From contig CM017558.1 of NCBI GenBank assembly GCA_007844125.1, positions 27,918,327 to 27,982,326 of the forward strand: DNA of 64,000 nucleotides, given 5' to 3'. The translations under genes and the position numbers were made by a program. The notes below the pieces were generated by a model. That model made no database searches. It was not told the DNA's origin and worked only from the letters and a program-made list of their open reading frames with translations. How positions within the stretch are numbered: the first letter of the stretch is position 1; each line of letters begins with the position of its first letter. This document shows positions 51,001 to 61,681 of this stretch, piece after piece. The stretch is from Sinonovacula constricta. Taxonomy: Eukaryota; Mollusca; Bivalvia; Cardiida; Solecurtidae.

Positions 51001-51442
51001 ATTTCTCCCCTTTAAGCTTATTGTAAAACAGCAACGAATTGCGGCAACATAAGTAGGTGGTAATATATGCAAATGTAAATTAGCTATTGGCAAAGGTTGT
51101 TGTTAGTTTTGATACACCAACAGTTCTAGCTGTTTAAGCGCTATCTTTCATACATAATCAACAGTATTTTCCATTTGCTGCAATCATATTAGTTCAGATT
51201 TTATTCGAAAATAAACATGTCTTTTGTCATTGTCTAATTCTTAATATGAGTATTTTTTCTAAAATGGTAAATACTACATTTTTGCTATTGCTTAATAGAG
51301 AAAGCGTTGCAACCACTTAGAGCAAACAGCGGAACAATGTACAAGAAATTGCCACCATGGAACATAAGGTGTATATGAAATATGTCATACTTCAATCGTG
51401 TAAGATCATGAAATAACACATATATCATACCTGCTGTGCCAT
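42727..51442 (-). CDS. HSPA12A-like: HSPA12-like HSP70-family protein, copy C, 580 aa
   Basis: The intact inverted paralogue of copy B. Coding exons in transcript order: 51442-51431 (MAQQ), 49143-49022, 48563-48383, 47223-47002, 46542-46377 and 43766-42727; lengths 12, 122, 181, 222, 166 and 1040 nt are the same as in B. Motifs are kept: IDFGTT (16-21), DAGGGTVD (232-239), GNAWGGTK (259-266) and LMVGGFSE (380-387). Like B it has no signal peptide, no transmembrane segment and no EEVD tail, and ends in ATFTSI. Differences from B cluster in the C-terminal third (for example RPQYDPKQHPRSK against LLPYDPKKHPMSK). Intron 4 holds the expanded 16-bp minisatellite, intron 6 the MITE, a GA tract and about 105-bp repeats. 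Likely role: ATP-binding chaperone-like protein; clients unknown. It could be subfunctionalised relative to B, which cannot be judged from sequence alone. Confidence 0.88.
44150..44480 (-). repeat. Minisatellite of about 105 bp, about four units, intron 6 of copy C
   Basis: Units contain CACCATTATTT, ACTTCTATTATT or ACTTTTATTATTG, and CCGTTACCTGTACTGATCACA followed by a GGTGCATG-type block. They are the reverse counterpart of 28690-28975. Confidence 0.7.
44987..45056. repeat. GA dinucleotide microsatellite, about 34 units
   Basis: A nearly pure (GA)n run in intron 6 of copy C. The matching places in A (near 3115-3140) and B (near 26805-26860) hold shorter, interrupted CT-rich tracts, so it expanded in C. 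Confidence 0.95.
45562..45908. mobile_element. MITE with GGTGGTATC-type ends, in intron 6 of copy C
   Basis: The left end is AGTGGTATCAGACATTTTGC and the reverse complement of the right end is GGTCCTATCCGACAGTTTGG. It corresponds to the element at 2141-2532 in copy A, in the same intronic position and relative orientation. Confidence 0.75.
46555..46800. repeat. ATC/ATG trinucleotide repeat in intron 5 of copy C
   Basis: CATCATCAC-type triplets directly upstream, in transcript sense, of exon 6. It is the counterpart of 1190-1500 and 25265-25600. Confidence 0.85.
47300..47324. repeat. TA microsatellite
   Basis: About 12 TA units in intron 4 of copy C. It is not present in this form in A or B. 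Confidence 0.9.
47681..48099. repeat. 16-bp minisatellite, about 26 copies, intron 4 of copy C
   Basis: Units ATTCAAACCATTCCAT, with recurrent variants ATACCAT, ATAGTC and ATAATC. The same unit occurs about 7 times in copy A (274-387) on the opposite strand and is missing in B. Confidence 0.95.
50080..50200 (+). repeat. Dispersed repeat with TCAGGAAGTGCGA and CCAAGGCGGTAACT
   Basis: The block runs from CTCAGGAAGTGCGATGTAAG through GCTGACTGACCGCTCCAAGG to a GT/T-rich tail. Related copies lie at 57960-58080 (reverse complement, with TTCAGGAAGTGCGAGGTTGG) and, in part, at 58350-58400 (same strand). Class unknown. Confidence 0.65.
50530..50660. repeat. CA-rich microsatellite in intron 2 of copy C
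   Basis: Imperfect ACACAC repeats with interspersed CACGCG. It is the counterpart of 22100-22215 and 35100-35180. Confidence 0.85.
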
Positions 51443-51598
51443 TGCTGAAATAAAAGAAACGAGAATACAATTTGGATATTGCACATTTTTATTTTCACCT
51501 ATGATATTGACCACAGTTGGCCTAAATTGCACAAGCCAAAACAATGTTTGTTTACAAAAATAAATCTTTGCTCAGCCATCATAAATAATGAAACTTTA

Positions 51599-51611
51599 TA
51601 TATATATATAT

Positions 51612-51698
<87 letters not shown>
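51599..51698. repeat. TA plus GA microsatellite, intron 1 of copy C
   Basis: About 8 TA units are followed after a short spacer by about 41 GA units. Open frames of alternating Arg-Glu or Leu-Ser over it are artefacts. Confidence 0.95.
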
Positions 51699-51701
<3 letters not shown>

Positions 51702-52779
51702 AGGGACTTTGGACTCTACCGTGAACAGGCAAATGTTACCGTAACAGCTAAGTGCTTTTAATCTGATATGTGTGCGTTTTCACAACTCTTATCTTTTACC
51801 GTCCCAGCTTAACCCCCCCCCCCCCCCCCCGCCCCCACTTCCCCTGGATACATCCTTAATTTTAGCCATTCAAACTTGTATTTCTTCGATCTGTGCATGC
51901 GGCTATATACACAATGTGTACACATCTCTCAAACCACACTATTTTAATTGACTACATAATGACGCAATGAGTTATCTACTTATAATGTGGTTCTATGTCA
52001 AATCAACCAGTGCAAAAAATGTGACCTAACAGCTCTGAGATGGCAATTGCATAAGTAGGTCAGAAGTATAAAGCATAACTACGAAACATTTCTTTAATCT
52101 AGCGGTAAATTAAAATATCTATAGTAGCAGCATTTTAAACTAACAGGTTTGGTGGTCGTAAAATCGTTCACTCTATATGGATAAAATTTTAAGCGGAAAG
52201 TTATCTCTGGTGTCATGTCACAAAATACAACAACGACAGCCAAACAAATTTACATAGAATATATGTTACATATATTGAAATATCGATTTATGCTTTTATT
52301 TAAAAGCAAAAGCAGTTTCTCTTGCAGCAATAATTACGTCTATAGTTTGTAGTAGACCGACATCGTTTGGTAAAATGTATTTCTGTTTTCAAAAAGAAAA
52401 GATTGAACCCTCTTTTAGTAGATAGATACCAAGTAGCAAACATTATGTGGATTTTTCCAAAAACGAAAGTAGGACTGTTATAGAAACTGATCAAGAATGA
52501 TTTATTTAATTTTAACAAGAAATAAAATGTCTCAGCTAATAATATCTTGATCAGCAGCAGCAACGAAAAAGCCTTAAGATCACAGCGATCAAATTGACAA
52601 ATAATATTAAAAGCATGTGAACATGTTCAACACTGTTTTGGCTCCAAAATAACTAGAAATATCGGCTATATGACAAAGAAGGCATAAAATCAAACATAAA
52701 AATAATGAGTGAAAATACTATAACTTCAAAACAATCCAAAGAATGCATAGCCAAAATAAATTAAAAAAAACACACACAC

Positions 52780-52857
52780 CTGTTTTCTCGCCGCGATTGA
52801 AACGATAGTTACCTCCAATGCTTTTATATTACTTCCTTGTTATAGTTATACACGGTT

Positions 52858-52895
<38 letters not shown>

Positions 52896-53175
52896 TTAAC
52901 TCTTGTGGGGCAAGTTCATGTCGGTCAAATTGATAAAACTAATAGATCACCCAATAGATTATGGGACAACACCGTCATTGAATTGTTAAATACATGGTCA
53001 AAGCCCAAATCGACAACTACGTGAAGTTGTGTTTACAATGCAGGCTGTTTGTTATTATCAGTATGAGGCAGTAGAAAGGTGACACTTTCTGTCGACCTAT
53101 AGCATTAAAAGTGCTTCTTAACCATTTGTCGTTCTCGTTTCAAAGGTGGTAACCGATTAGACCAATTTATTTCTC
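52780..53175 (-). promoter_or_regulatory. Promoter and 5' untranslated exon region of copy C, with C37 tract
   Basis: It is the counterpart of 18843-19225. The untranslated exon ends at 52780 in GAGAAAACAG|GTGTGT. A run of 37 C (52859-52895), that is G37 on the transcribed-sense strand, sits about 80 nt before this donor, where copy B has only GGGGAGG. It could form G-quadruplexes or mark a collapsed assembly region. Confidence 0.55.
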
Positions 53176-53465
53176 TCGAGAGCAAGATATATTTAAATGT
53201 CGAATATACTTGCTAAAAGCTGATCCCTGATATGCTAGATTTGTCCTTGAGTTGCGGTTTAAGGCCTACGCAAAACATTTTCCCAACCAGCTATCTAAGA
53301 TTTGAACCTCATTTTAATTATTATCCTCTAGAGTTATTCGGTCTAAAAAGTATCGTTCCCAAAAATAATAATTGCTATCGTTACTTGTAATAATGGTGCT
53401 TTAATATAGAAGAACTGTGGACGGACTCTTCTGGTGAGAAAGACAAACAGTTAAATATATAGAGA

Positions 53466-53603
53466 ATACCAGGTTAGTGTTGATATAGATAAATGTTATC
53501 ATGCGAGGCTAAGAAAATCAGAAAGCTCGAGGCTCTGCCGAGTGCTTTCTTATTTTCGGGCCGAGCATGATAACATTTATCTATATCAACACTAACCTGG
53601 TAT
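53466..53603. repeat. Perfect hairpin, 39-bp arms (fold-back element)
   Basis: The left arm 53466-53504 is the exact reverse complement of 53565-53603. The 60-bp centre is itself partly self-complementary (GAAAGCTCG against CGAGTGCTTTC). There is no coding content. It lies in sequence that separates two parts of the copy C 5' flank and is probably a fold-back MITE. Confidence 0.9.
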
Positions 53604-54190
53604 ACCTTTTAGCCCACCAAAAACCGTTTCTTTTCCAAATGGATTACAAAAGGGAAACATTTAAATTTACCGCTTCTGCTCCTCCCCTACATGATCTGAC
53701 ATTCTAATTCAATACACGAAATTCATGCGCGTGCATAGAGAAATTTGGCTTTAAGAAAAAGTTCTATTTTATAATTAAAAATAAGACATTAAACATGTTA
53801 TTTCATTTATGTTATTTGTACTATACATAAGGTTGTAATGTTATTGATTACGATAATTAAAAATAATGGTTGGAAAATAACAACAACAAAAATCACACCC
53901 TCGTATAAAAGCAATACGTGTAGTGTGTAATGTCAAAGCCGTTTAACACAAAAGTTGCTACGCATATGACATTAAGAAACAAGAATTACATTCGAGGTTT
54001 GTGTGTGTTTGTGGTTGTAACAAACAGTTAGCTCATGGATTTTAATTGTTGATGACATTGAAATTCTGAACATTGAATATACCATTAAGAATTGCGAAGA
54101 TAGTTGTGTTTTTGACAGGGTGACTTGCAAAATTTGGAGAAATGTTGGGATTGGAGGTGGTGTGTTGGTGTTTATGTTTAAGTCTAGAAT
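53604..54190. other. AT-rich stretch next to the hairpin, no supported gene
   Basis: No exon or repeat is recognised. It belongs to the material inserted between 53.4 and 55.0 kb, relative to the 7.3-8.2 kb fragment. Confidence 0.4.
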
Positions 54191-54589
54191 CTATGATTTA
54201 TTAGCACATTTGTCCAGATCTGTGCAGTCAGCTGTATTTGGTTCAACTAAGGATTGAGCTCTATCTAAACCATTTGATTGTTCATCATGTAACGACATTT
54301 GATCATCAGGGTCTGTCCTCGGATAAGGCAGCTGATTGCTGCTTTCTGAGACAGCCACAGATTCAAGATCAATTTCCTTCTTAAAACTGTTGGGATTAAA
54401 GCCAAATTTTGCCTCGAAGTCCTCGTTTATCTCTACAACACTGCTTAGGTTTTCCCACGATTCTTCATCACATTCTTTTAATTTACACCAAATAATATCA
54501 AAACAACAGTGCTCACATAATCTGACATTTTGATAGTTTTGCCGACTACAAATTCGTACTTTTATTGATTTTATTACTATTCCTTAACA
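54191..54589 (-). CDS. Unrecognised open frame, about 130 codons, possible terminal exon
   Basis: A frame open on the minus strand from about 54589 to TAG at 54191-54193, without a useful ATG. It contains a Cys-rich stretch (RLCEHCCFDIIWCKLKEC), then acidic sequence (EINEDFEAKFGFNPNSFKK), YPRTDPDDQM, and ends DLDKCANKS. Composition and codon pattern look coding. TTTGTAG at about 54549 could be an acceptor. It may be the last exon of a gene or a captured transposon frame. I do not recognise it, and no upstream exons were found in the AT-rich sequence to its right. Confidence 0.4.
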
Positions 54590-54739
54590 GTTTTAATCAT
54601 GTTTCTGTATTACATGTCGTTTCATATTTTTGCAAGTTTTTGAATTGAAAATGTGTATATTTTGATTTTCTGATATATTTGCTTTGTTTTCAATTTTTCT
54701 ATATCATTGTTAAAACACTTCGGAAGATCGCGATAAACT

Positions 54740-54820
54740 GTCCGGTTAGCTTAGTCAGTTAAGACGCTGCTACTTAAATTTTCAATCCGACAGAGATCGA
54801 AACCGCTCTCATCCCTTTTT
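54740..54820 (+). mobile_element. tRNA-like SINE head
   Basis: GTCCGGTTAGCTTAGTCAGT (A-box-like) is followed about 40 nt later by GAGATCGAAACCGCTC (degenerate B box). It lacks a proper acceptor stem, so a functional tRNA is unlikely. Confidence 0.55.
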
Positions 54821-55039
54821 TAATAGCCTCTTTTGCTCTATTTAACTAATCTTTATATTATGGACATTTTTGGGGTGGTCACAATCATAATTACGGGATA
54901 AATGACTTTCGTTCTCGTAAACATTCCTGATCGTTTCGTCAAAAAAGTAGTCCGGCTTAGAGCAGGAACGCGAATATCGGTTGATTAAGCTCATCTTTAT
55001 CACACGGGTTATATCAACCGATATTTACAGAGATTGTGG

Positions 55040-55500
55040 AATAAAAAGATAACCTTGATTTTCTTGCTGAAGTCTGCAAAACATTTTTACTTCATTCACA
55101 TGACATTTTTCAGATAAAGTTAACTAAGGAATAAATATTTTTAAGTCAGTGCATGCCTGATTGTCGGCATCGTTCTAGTCGCTGACATACATTTTTCCTT
55201 ATATCTATGACCCTGTCTATTTTATGGTTCGACAATGGATTGGACACACTCGTTAAACATGCATATCTCTAAGTTAATCCATCCACTATCATTACTGTTT
55301 AAATTCTAATCAATGCCGGCTCATTAAACAGGCACTCATGCATACAGTCTTGTAAGTTGAAAGGCAATGTACATTGTAAATAAATATGTGGACATATTTT
55401 CACTATTCTGGACGGTGTTGCAGACGTGTTTTTTTCATATTAAAAGATGGCGGGTACTTACATTTGATACTCCTATATGAATTCATTTGTAAAGTTGCAT
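55040..55500 (-). repeat. Distal 5'-flank segment of the HSPA12 unit (copy C side)
   Basis: Reverse complement of 7340-7800, including CAGTCTTGTAAGTTGAAAGG, CACTATTCTGGACGGTGTTG and AATGGATTGGACACACTCGT (nearly). It marks the outer edge of the duplication that I can trace. Confidence 0.65.
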
Positions 55501-55845
55501 GTTATTCTAGTTCTGTTAATGTCATACAACTGCCCCCCAAAATGTAAATCTTTGAAAATTTAGGCTGTATTCATGTAACCTTTCCCTAAAATTACCGTAA
55601 AATAAGTACAAAAACCACAAACATATGTACAGCTTTCCGTGTAATCAACCGTCGAATGTGTCGATTTTTTTGTCTTTCTCTCATAGAAAGATAAATTTGT
55701 TTATTTACATTCTGAATCATGAGGCGACCTTCGTCATTCCGTGGAAGTCTAAGGTGAGATCCGAGTTAGCCTAAAAGTCACGTGATACACATAAAATAAA
55801 AAAAGTATGTGAAATATAAATATGGTAAAATAATAATAATTTAAT
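55501..55845. other. Intergenic, nothing recognised
   Basis: AT-rich, with no exon, RNA gene or clear repeat. Confidence 0.4.
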
Positions 55846-55849
55846 AATT

Positions 55850-56460
55850 TATACACTAAAAAGTGGACAAAACAATTCAGGTAGACTGAAGGGCTTTAAA
55901 AATTCTTTACAACCAAGATACAATGAACTAACGGAATATTAACCAACCTTGTGCTTAAGAATCAACAAAAGAGCAGAAACAACAAATTATTAGACTTAAA
56001 ACTCTTAAGTTTCGTATAAATATATATTTTAATCCTAAAAACCAGACGAAACTAGACAGGTATAATAAATGAGATACACCTTTTGTTTTATTTAAAACAA
56101 AGCTCTTAAAAGATGTCGAAGCTAGATAGATACAATTATATAGTTAAATGCCATTTAACAGACAATATTAGCCAAGTTAATTTTAGGGCTATAAAGTTTA
56201 TATTTAAAAAATGCACTAAAATGCAGACAAAACTAAACGTGTGAATTAAAGGGCTATACATTTATATAAATATATTAAAAAAGCAGACAAAACAATCCAG
56301 GTTCATTAAGTCTCTTCAATGTAGTATATATCTTTCTAACAAAATCTAAAAATGCAGCCAAAGTATGCCATGTACATTAGAGGCTATACAATTAAATTTA
56401 TATATTTAAATTCAATAAAAAGCAGACTAAGTTTAAAAGCTAACCAGCAATAATTTGACT
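55850..56460. repeat. Degenerate tandem repeat with AAAAAGCAGACAAAAC motif
   Basis: Motifs of the form CAGACAAAACTA recur near 55860, 56042, 56222, 56284, 56354 and 56420, each followed by AGGGCTATA- or TTAAATATA-like sequence. Spacing is irregular, 62 to 180 bp, so this is an old decayed array. Confidence 0.55.
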
Positions 56461-59400
56461 GAACCGTATATTTTTCTTTATTATATTGGATTATGTTATA
56501 TTAAGCATATTTTTATAATGTTATAGTTTGATTAAAATGTTTGAATGTGTGTTTTGTCTTGTTGTTGGCTGTTAAAATCAAAACAATATGAAATATATAT
56601 AGAAAAAGTACAACAGATTAAAATAATTATAATAAACAAATGATTCTTAACCATTTAATGTAGTGCATATCAATAGACTTAACTATATAAAAACTTTTAT
56701 TAAATAAGATAAAATAATTTTTTAGATAAATAGAAATAAAACCAAGAAAATTACAGAAGAAAATAACATTAAATGAATTTAAAACATTTAATTTTACTGA
56801 CACTAAAATACTTAATTACATGTATACATGTATACACATGTCTAAGGGTTACCTCTCTAGAGCAACTACCTCTCTTAAGCAACCAAATTTTCTCCTTCCG
56901 TTTGATGTTGCTTAAGAGAGGGAGCACTGTATACTCAAATAGGAATCATTCTATTTTGAATATGATATCGGGGTGGTTTTCGGGCGAATATGGTGAAAAC
57001 CTACATTTTTATGCAAAATTGGATTGCTTCTTGTTTTTCCGCCAAGTTTTTATTTTTCCAGCCGGAATTGTTTCGAGTGTAATGACAATTCTCAGATTCT
57101 GTGTTGAAACTAATATTCCAGGTTAGAACCGGCATGAACATCGACATGTAAGATAACATTTGGATAGTTTTTATCATTACTATTTTTTCACTGTCCTCTT
57201 TGGTGAATACATAATCTTGACCCCTCAAGAACGCCATGACATGCTCGCGTTTTCCATAATGTTATTTCCGGCTAAAAGTGCCGCATTTCTCCTTTAAACT
57301 CATATGCCGACCAATATATTATTCTTTTCCCCAAAACGTAAACAGTAATTGAAATAGAATTATGTAATTATGGTTTTGGCGTTCGGACTAAAGTGGGTCT
57401 TTTTATGAGATATATTAGATATAAAACAATGGAAGGGCGGTTGTTAAAGTAAATAGGTTAATAGGTAATTGTATCATATTTGATTCGACCATTTACAAAA
57501 ACACCAAAAACAGCAAAAAAAACAGCAACAACAAACACACACAAAAAACAACAAAAAAACACAAAAACACAAACAGAAAAACAACAACAAAAGAAACAAC
57601 AATAATGAACTATCTTTGTGCCTTGTTTATTATACAATCATGTTATGGTCTCTAATGTCACTAGTTTACCTCTAATGTAACTATATTTACCTAGATAATG
57701 CTTTACGTAGACATTTACTCATACTTACTCGCGCAAGGTACACATAACGGTCATAACACCTAAATGAATAAGCATGTATATAAACTATGAGAAATCCGCA
57801 AAAAAATGTAGTTTGTCTTTGTTTTGTTTGACTCTAATTAATAGGTAAATAAGAAAAGGTCCTATCAAAATTTTTAGATATTTAATTTTTATCTACCTGT
57901 AGACAAAGGCAAACAAGGTAGATGTAAATGTGACAAAAACACAGAGACGAGCCATAACACACAAAAAGAAAAAACATTAGTTACTGCCTTGGAACAGTCA
58001 GTCAGCAAAGAAGCCGACTGGGGTGCTTAAACCTGGTTTGTGGAGCGCTCCAACCTCGCACTTCCTGAAGGCTTTTCTATCAAACAAACCGTGTAAATAA
58101 AAATATCCCGTCAAAGTGAAACAACTAACAGTTAGCACTCGCATCGGGAGTTAAAACAGATACAATGAACTTATGTACATACATAATAACTAGTAATATA
58201 ATAAACTATCAACATATGTACAGGATGTACAGTAGATTAAAGCCTCGGCAACCTAAAAAATAAACTCAGATGAATGCTATATTAGAAAACGGTGCCAATT
58301 TGAGAGGTGAGTGAGCTCCAGAAACAAGGTTTATGAACACATGTCCTTTTGACAACTGACCGTTCTAAGGCGGTCACTGTGTGTGTGTAATGACTGGTCT
58401 CTGTGTTTTTGTCACTTTTAATTAGACTTTGTAGTGGTAGTTCAAATTTTAATACTTGTGGCAATTCTCATAGGACCTTCTCTTATTTCACTATTGGAGT
58501 ATGTGCAGATCTATTTATAGATATAATTTTAAGGAAATTGAACTGAATTATTGACGAATAACAGAGTAAGTCTGAAAGTTGTGCTTTTATTTTATTTGGC
58601 CTTAAATTAAGTAAGAAGCCTACAAGAAACATGTCGCTCATTTGGCAACAGTCTGGAACATGTACTTTTCATTTTGTTGTCCGAAAGTGCAATAGTTAAC
58701 TGCTTAAAATGATCCAATTTCGCAGAGTTCTATTGGCACATAAACTGTAGTTTAATCTCGATTGTTGTTATTAAATCAAAGTGCTTGTTTAACTACAAAA
58801 CAACAGCATTCACACTAACAATTTATAAAAATATACGCTGGTGTCGTACTTTAAAAATGTTGTTGACCTAAATCTACGGGTTATTTTTTATTTTAATCGA
58901 CAATAATTTGCTTTTTCTCTGTATATATAACATTAACTTATATGTTTGAAGGAGATTCAAAGTAAAGTCATGCTTTATTTTCCTGGACCAATGCTTTCAA
59001 AACTGCCTTGGCCAAATACAAACATATTGTTCAAGGTCTGATAGTGAAAGCAGATGTCCTTGGAACTGTCTCCATCCTACCTGTCATAGGACCGATAATA
59101 CATTGATAAGATTTTAAATTAAACGGTCCCAGCCAGAACTCTAGGCTGTTCTTTGACACTCTTTAGTGACATTTTCATCAATGTATTTTTAATGCCAGAA
59201 TGTTACTAACCAAAAAAGCAATCTATGAGATAATGGAGTAAATTGTCGAACTTAATATATTTGTGCAAAATGTGTTAAACCTGCTATAAACAATTTAACT
59301 GGTTTTCCAGTGCTAATGCATTACCAATAGAGTTTCAGTAGAAATTGAACTTTTAAGCAAAATGATATCTCCTTTTGTATAGAAACATCGCTTACAATGT

Positions 59401-60840
59401 AAAAAAACAAACATATAAATGGTATAGCCCCAAATCCCCTTCGAAATACTAGGTTGTACATTTAAAGAAATAGTCATTTAGAGCTTATGTTGACTTGCTG
59501 CATTATTTGCCAACTCAAAATAAATATAAATCCACACGGTCGTTCATTCATCCAGCTAAATATTTGTGGAAGAAGACCTCTAACAATATGTCCAGGTAGA
59601 ATCACCGGCGCACTGAAAGACTCCTGGCATGAAAGTTCTCGACCCGAACGGGACATACATTGGACATGAGGAAGATGCTGATAATCATCTTTAGTTTTGT
59701 ATAAAATTACAAGGAACGTGAAATCAGCCCCTATTTTTCAATAATGGCAAATCTAAGAAATAAAAACAACAAATCAATCGCTTCATGTTTATTTCGAATC
59801 TTGTTCTATATCATAAGAATGCAAAGACAATTGATTGTTTTGGTATGCAGATACGGTGGTACACAAAAGTTTTGACAGGTGGCAATAAATGATCAATTTC
59901 AACAAAATTTACTTTTCCATACAAACACTAATACTAAGCACAGTCATAGACTACAAAGACGTTTTAAATTCTCGCAGTTTATACAAATCTGTGTTAGAAT
60001 ATCCTAGCGGCCGATGACTGTGGTCTACAAATTGTTGTCATTCTAGACACTCATCATGTGAGCTTTAGAAGTTAGGACGCGAAATGTACGGACCATATTA
60101 CATATCCTGTTAGGTGTTCATGTCGTGCTGACGTTCTGTAAGATAATTCGTGAAAGCACTATCCCGACTATTCTTTTAAATCAATTTTCAAAAGCAAACC
60201 AGAAGATAATTCGATCTTGGGTCTTTCATTTGTCACCATAGACAACAACGTCAACGAAATATATTAAGATATATATATAAAGAAGATATCTATTTCCAAA
60301 TGTATGAGTATATTATGATTTACGTTACTGTTTTGAGTTTGCTAGCATATACCTTAAACACAGCTTTCTCGTTAAAATTTTGTGTTGTTGGAAAGTCTGA
60401 TAAGCTTAACAAAGCAGCATTTGCGATTATCATAACAAAACAACGCCACCCAGCCTTTGTTAAGATTCAAGTGTTGTTTCCTTAATAGTCTTGTGACGAT
60501 TGATGGTTCTTGCACAGAATTAAGACATATTTTCTATAATGATTTCCAAAGTGGAATCTTTCCAAACTGATCAATTCCTGCCAAATAGAGCTAAAAGTGT
60601 CTTTCAAACCAATAGACTAAAACTAAACAACATAGTGTCCTATATTTTAAACAACAGGTGGTATGATATCATGATAACAAGAGCACCGCAAGGCGGAGCA
60701 AAATACGCCCGTCAATTGAGTAATTTGAAACACACTGCTGTGCACTCTTGTGCAATGCAGTACGGCAAAGTTTTGGACTGTACTCAAGGTTATAGCAAGG
60801 TTATAGCTCGTAGCAAGAAAAACTGAAATTAAAGAAGAAT
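56461..60840. other. AT-rich intergenic region, repeat remnants only
   Basis: It contains the copies of the GGAAGTGCGA repeat at 57960-58080 and 58350-58400, an A-rich CAACAA tract (57500-57605) and a block at 56840-56935 with TAAGGGTTACCTCTCTAGAG and GCTTAAGAGAGGGAGC that resembles a pogo/Tigger-like end. A minus-strand frame at 57237-57001 (KREHVMAFLRGQDYVF) may be a transposon relic. No supported gene. Confidence 0.4.
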
Positions 60841-60844
60841 AACA

Positions 60845-61560
60845 TAAACAACTATTTAGTGCCAAACTGCTGTGCACTGTTGTGTCACTTTATCATGACT
60901 TTAGACTGCAAAGGGGAGTAACATCAAACATACAAAAAATAGAGTAATGGCATTTGTGTAGAAAGGAGCGTTACTAAGAAAAGAACAGAATGACGTTTCT
61001 TGTGCACTGCACTCCGTTTCAACATCTATCCACCTAGGAAGGTTCAAGTCAATAGCTTTGATAATGTAGGAGTGTGGCCCAGACAAACATCAAGTACGAA
61101 AATTGAACTACAGGGAATAACTCCAAAATCAAAAAGTGTACAGTGACGGTTCTTGTGCACTGCACTCCGTCTTAATGAGATCTATCTATTTGTGACGTTT
61201 CGAGTCAATCGCTTTGATAATATAGGAGTTACGCTCCGGCAAAGATAATTAAACAATGGGAAATAACTCCAAAATCATAAAGTGCAGAGAGATGGTTCTT
61301 GTGCACTGCATTTCGTCTCAATGAGATCTAAGTTTCAAGCCAATAGTTTTGATAGTCTTGGAGTTATGCTCCGGACAAGAAAAATAAATGAAGTGGATTA
61401 ACTCTAACATCAGGAAGTGCAGAGTGACGGTTCTCAGTGAGATCCGTCCACCTGTGAAGTTACAAGTCAATAGCTTTAATGTTGGAGTTATGCTCCGGAC
61501 AAACATCTGGACGCCACACACCCGTCCGCCAGCCCGCTATTGGTGATACCCTAATGCGTC
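60845..61560. repeat. Complex tandem repeat, unit about 145 bp, four to five units
   Basis: GGTTCTTGTGCACTGCACTCC or a close variant starts near 60992, 61146 and 61290, with a shortened unit near 61426 and a decayed one near 60860. Each unit contains AAGTCAATAGCTTTGATAAT, GGAGTTATGCTCCGG and AATAACTCCAAAATC. It is preceded by AACAAGAGCACCGCAAGGCGG (60677 on) and followed by CCGTCCGCCAGCCCGC. Tandem cores with conserved flanks are known from non-autonomous bivalve elements (established for other species; membership here is inferred). Confidence 0.75.
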
Positions 61561-61681
61561 CCATCTTCGACGGGCGAATAAAATGTTAATATGTTTGGCT
61601 TTCATGCAAACGCAATGATTATAATATAAGCAGTTCAAGTTCCTCATGTCGTATTTTCCAGTTTACATTAAAAAATTCCAA

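Noticed and set aside
51479..51732. Arg-Glu and Leu-Ser repeat frames
   Set aside because: Produced by the GA microsatellite.
56773..57237. Overlapping frames of 117 (+) and 78 (-) codons
   Set aside because: No family recognised; the presence of a CTCTCTTAAG fold-back suggests a decayed transposon, but the evidence is too weak to annotate a gene.
59474..59669. 60-codon frames on both strands
   Set aside because: Mutual shadows without motif or splice support.
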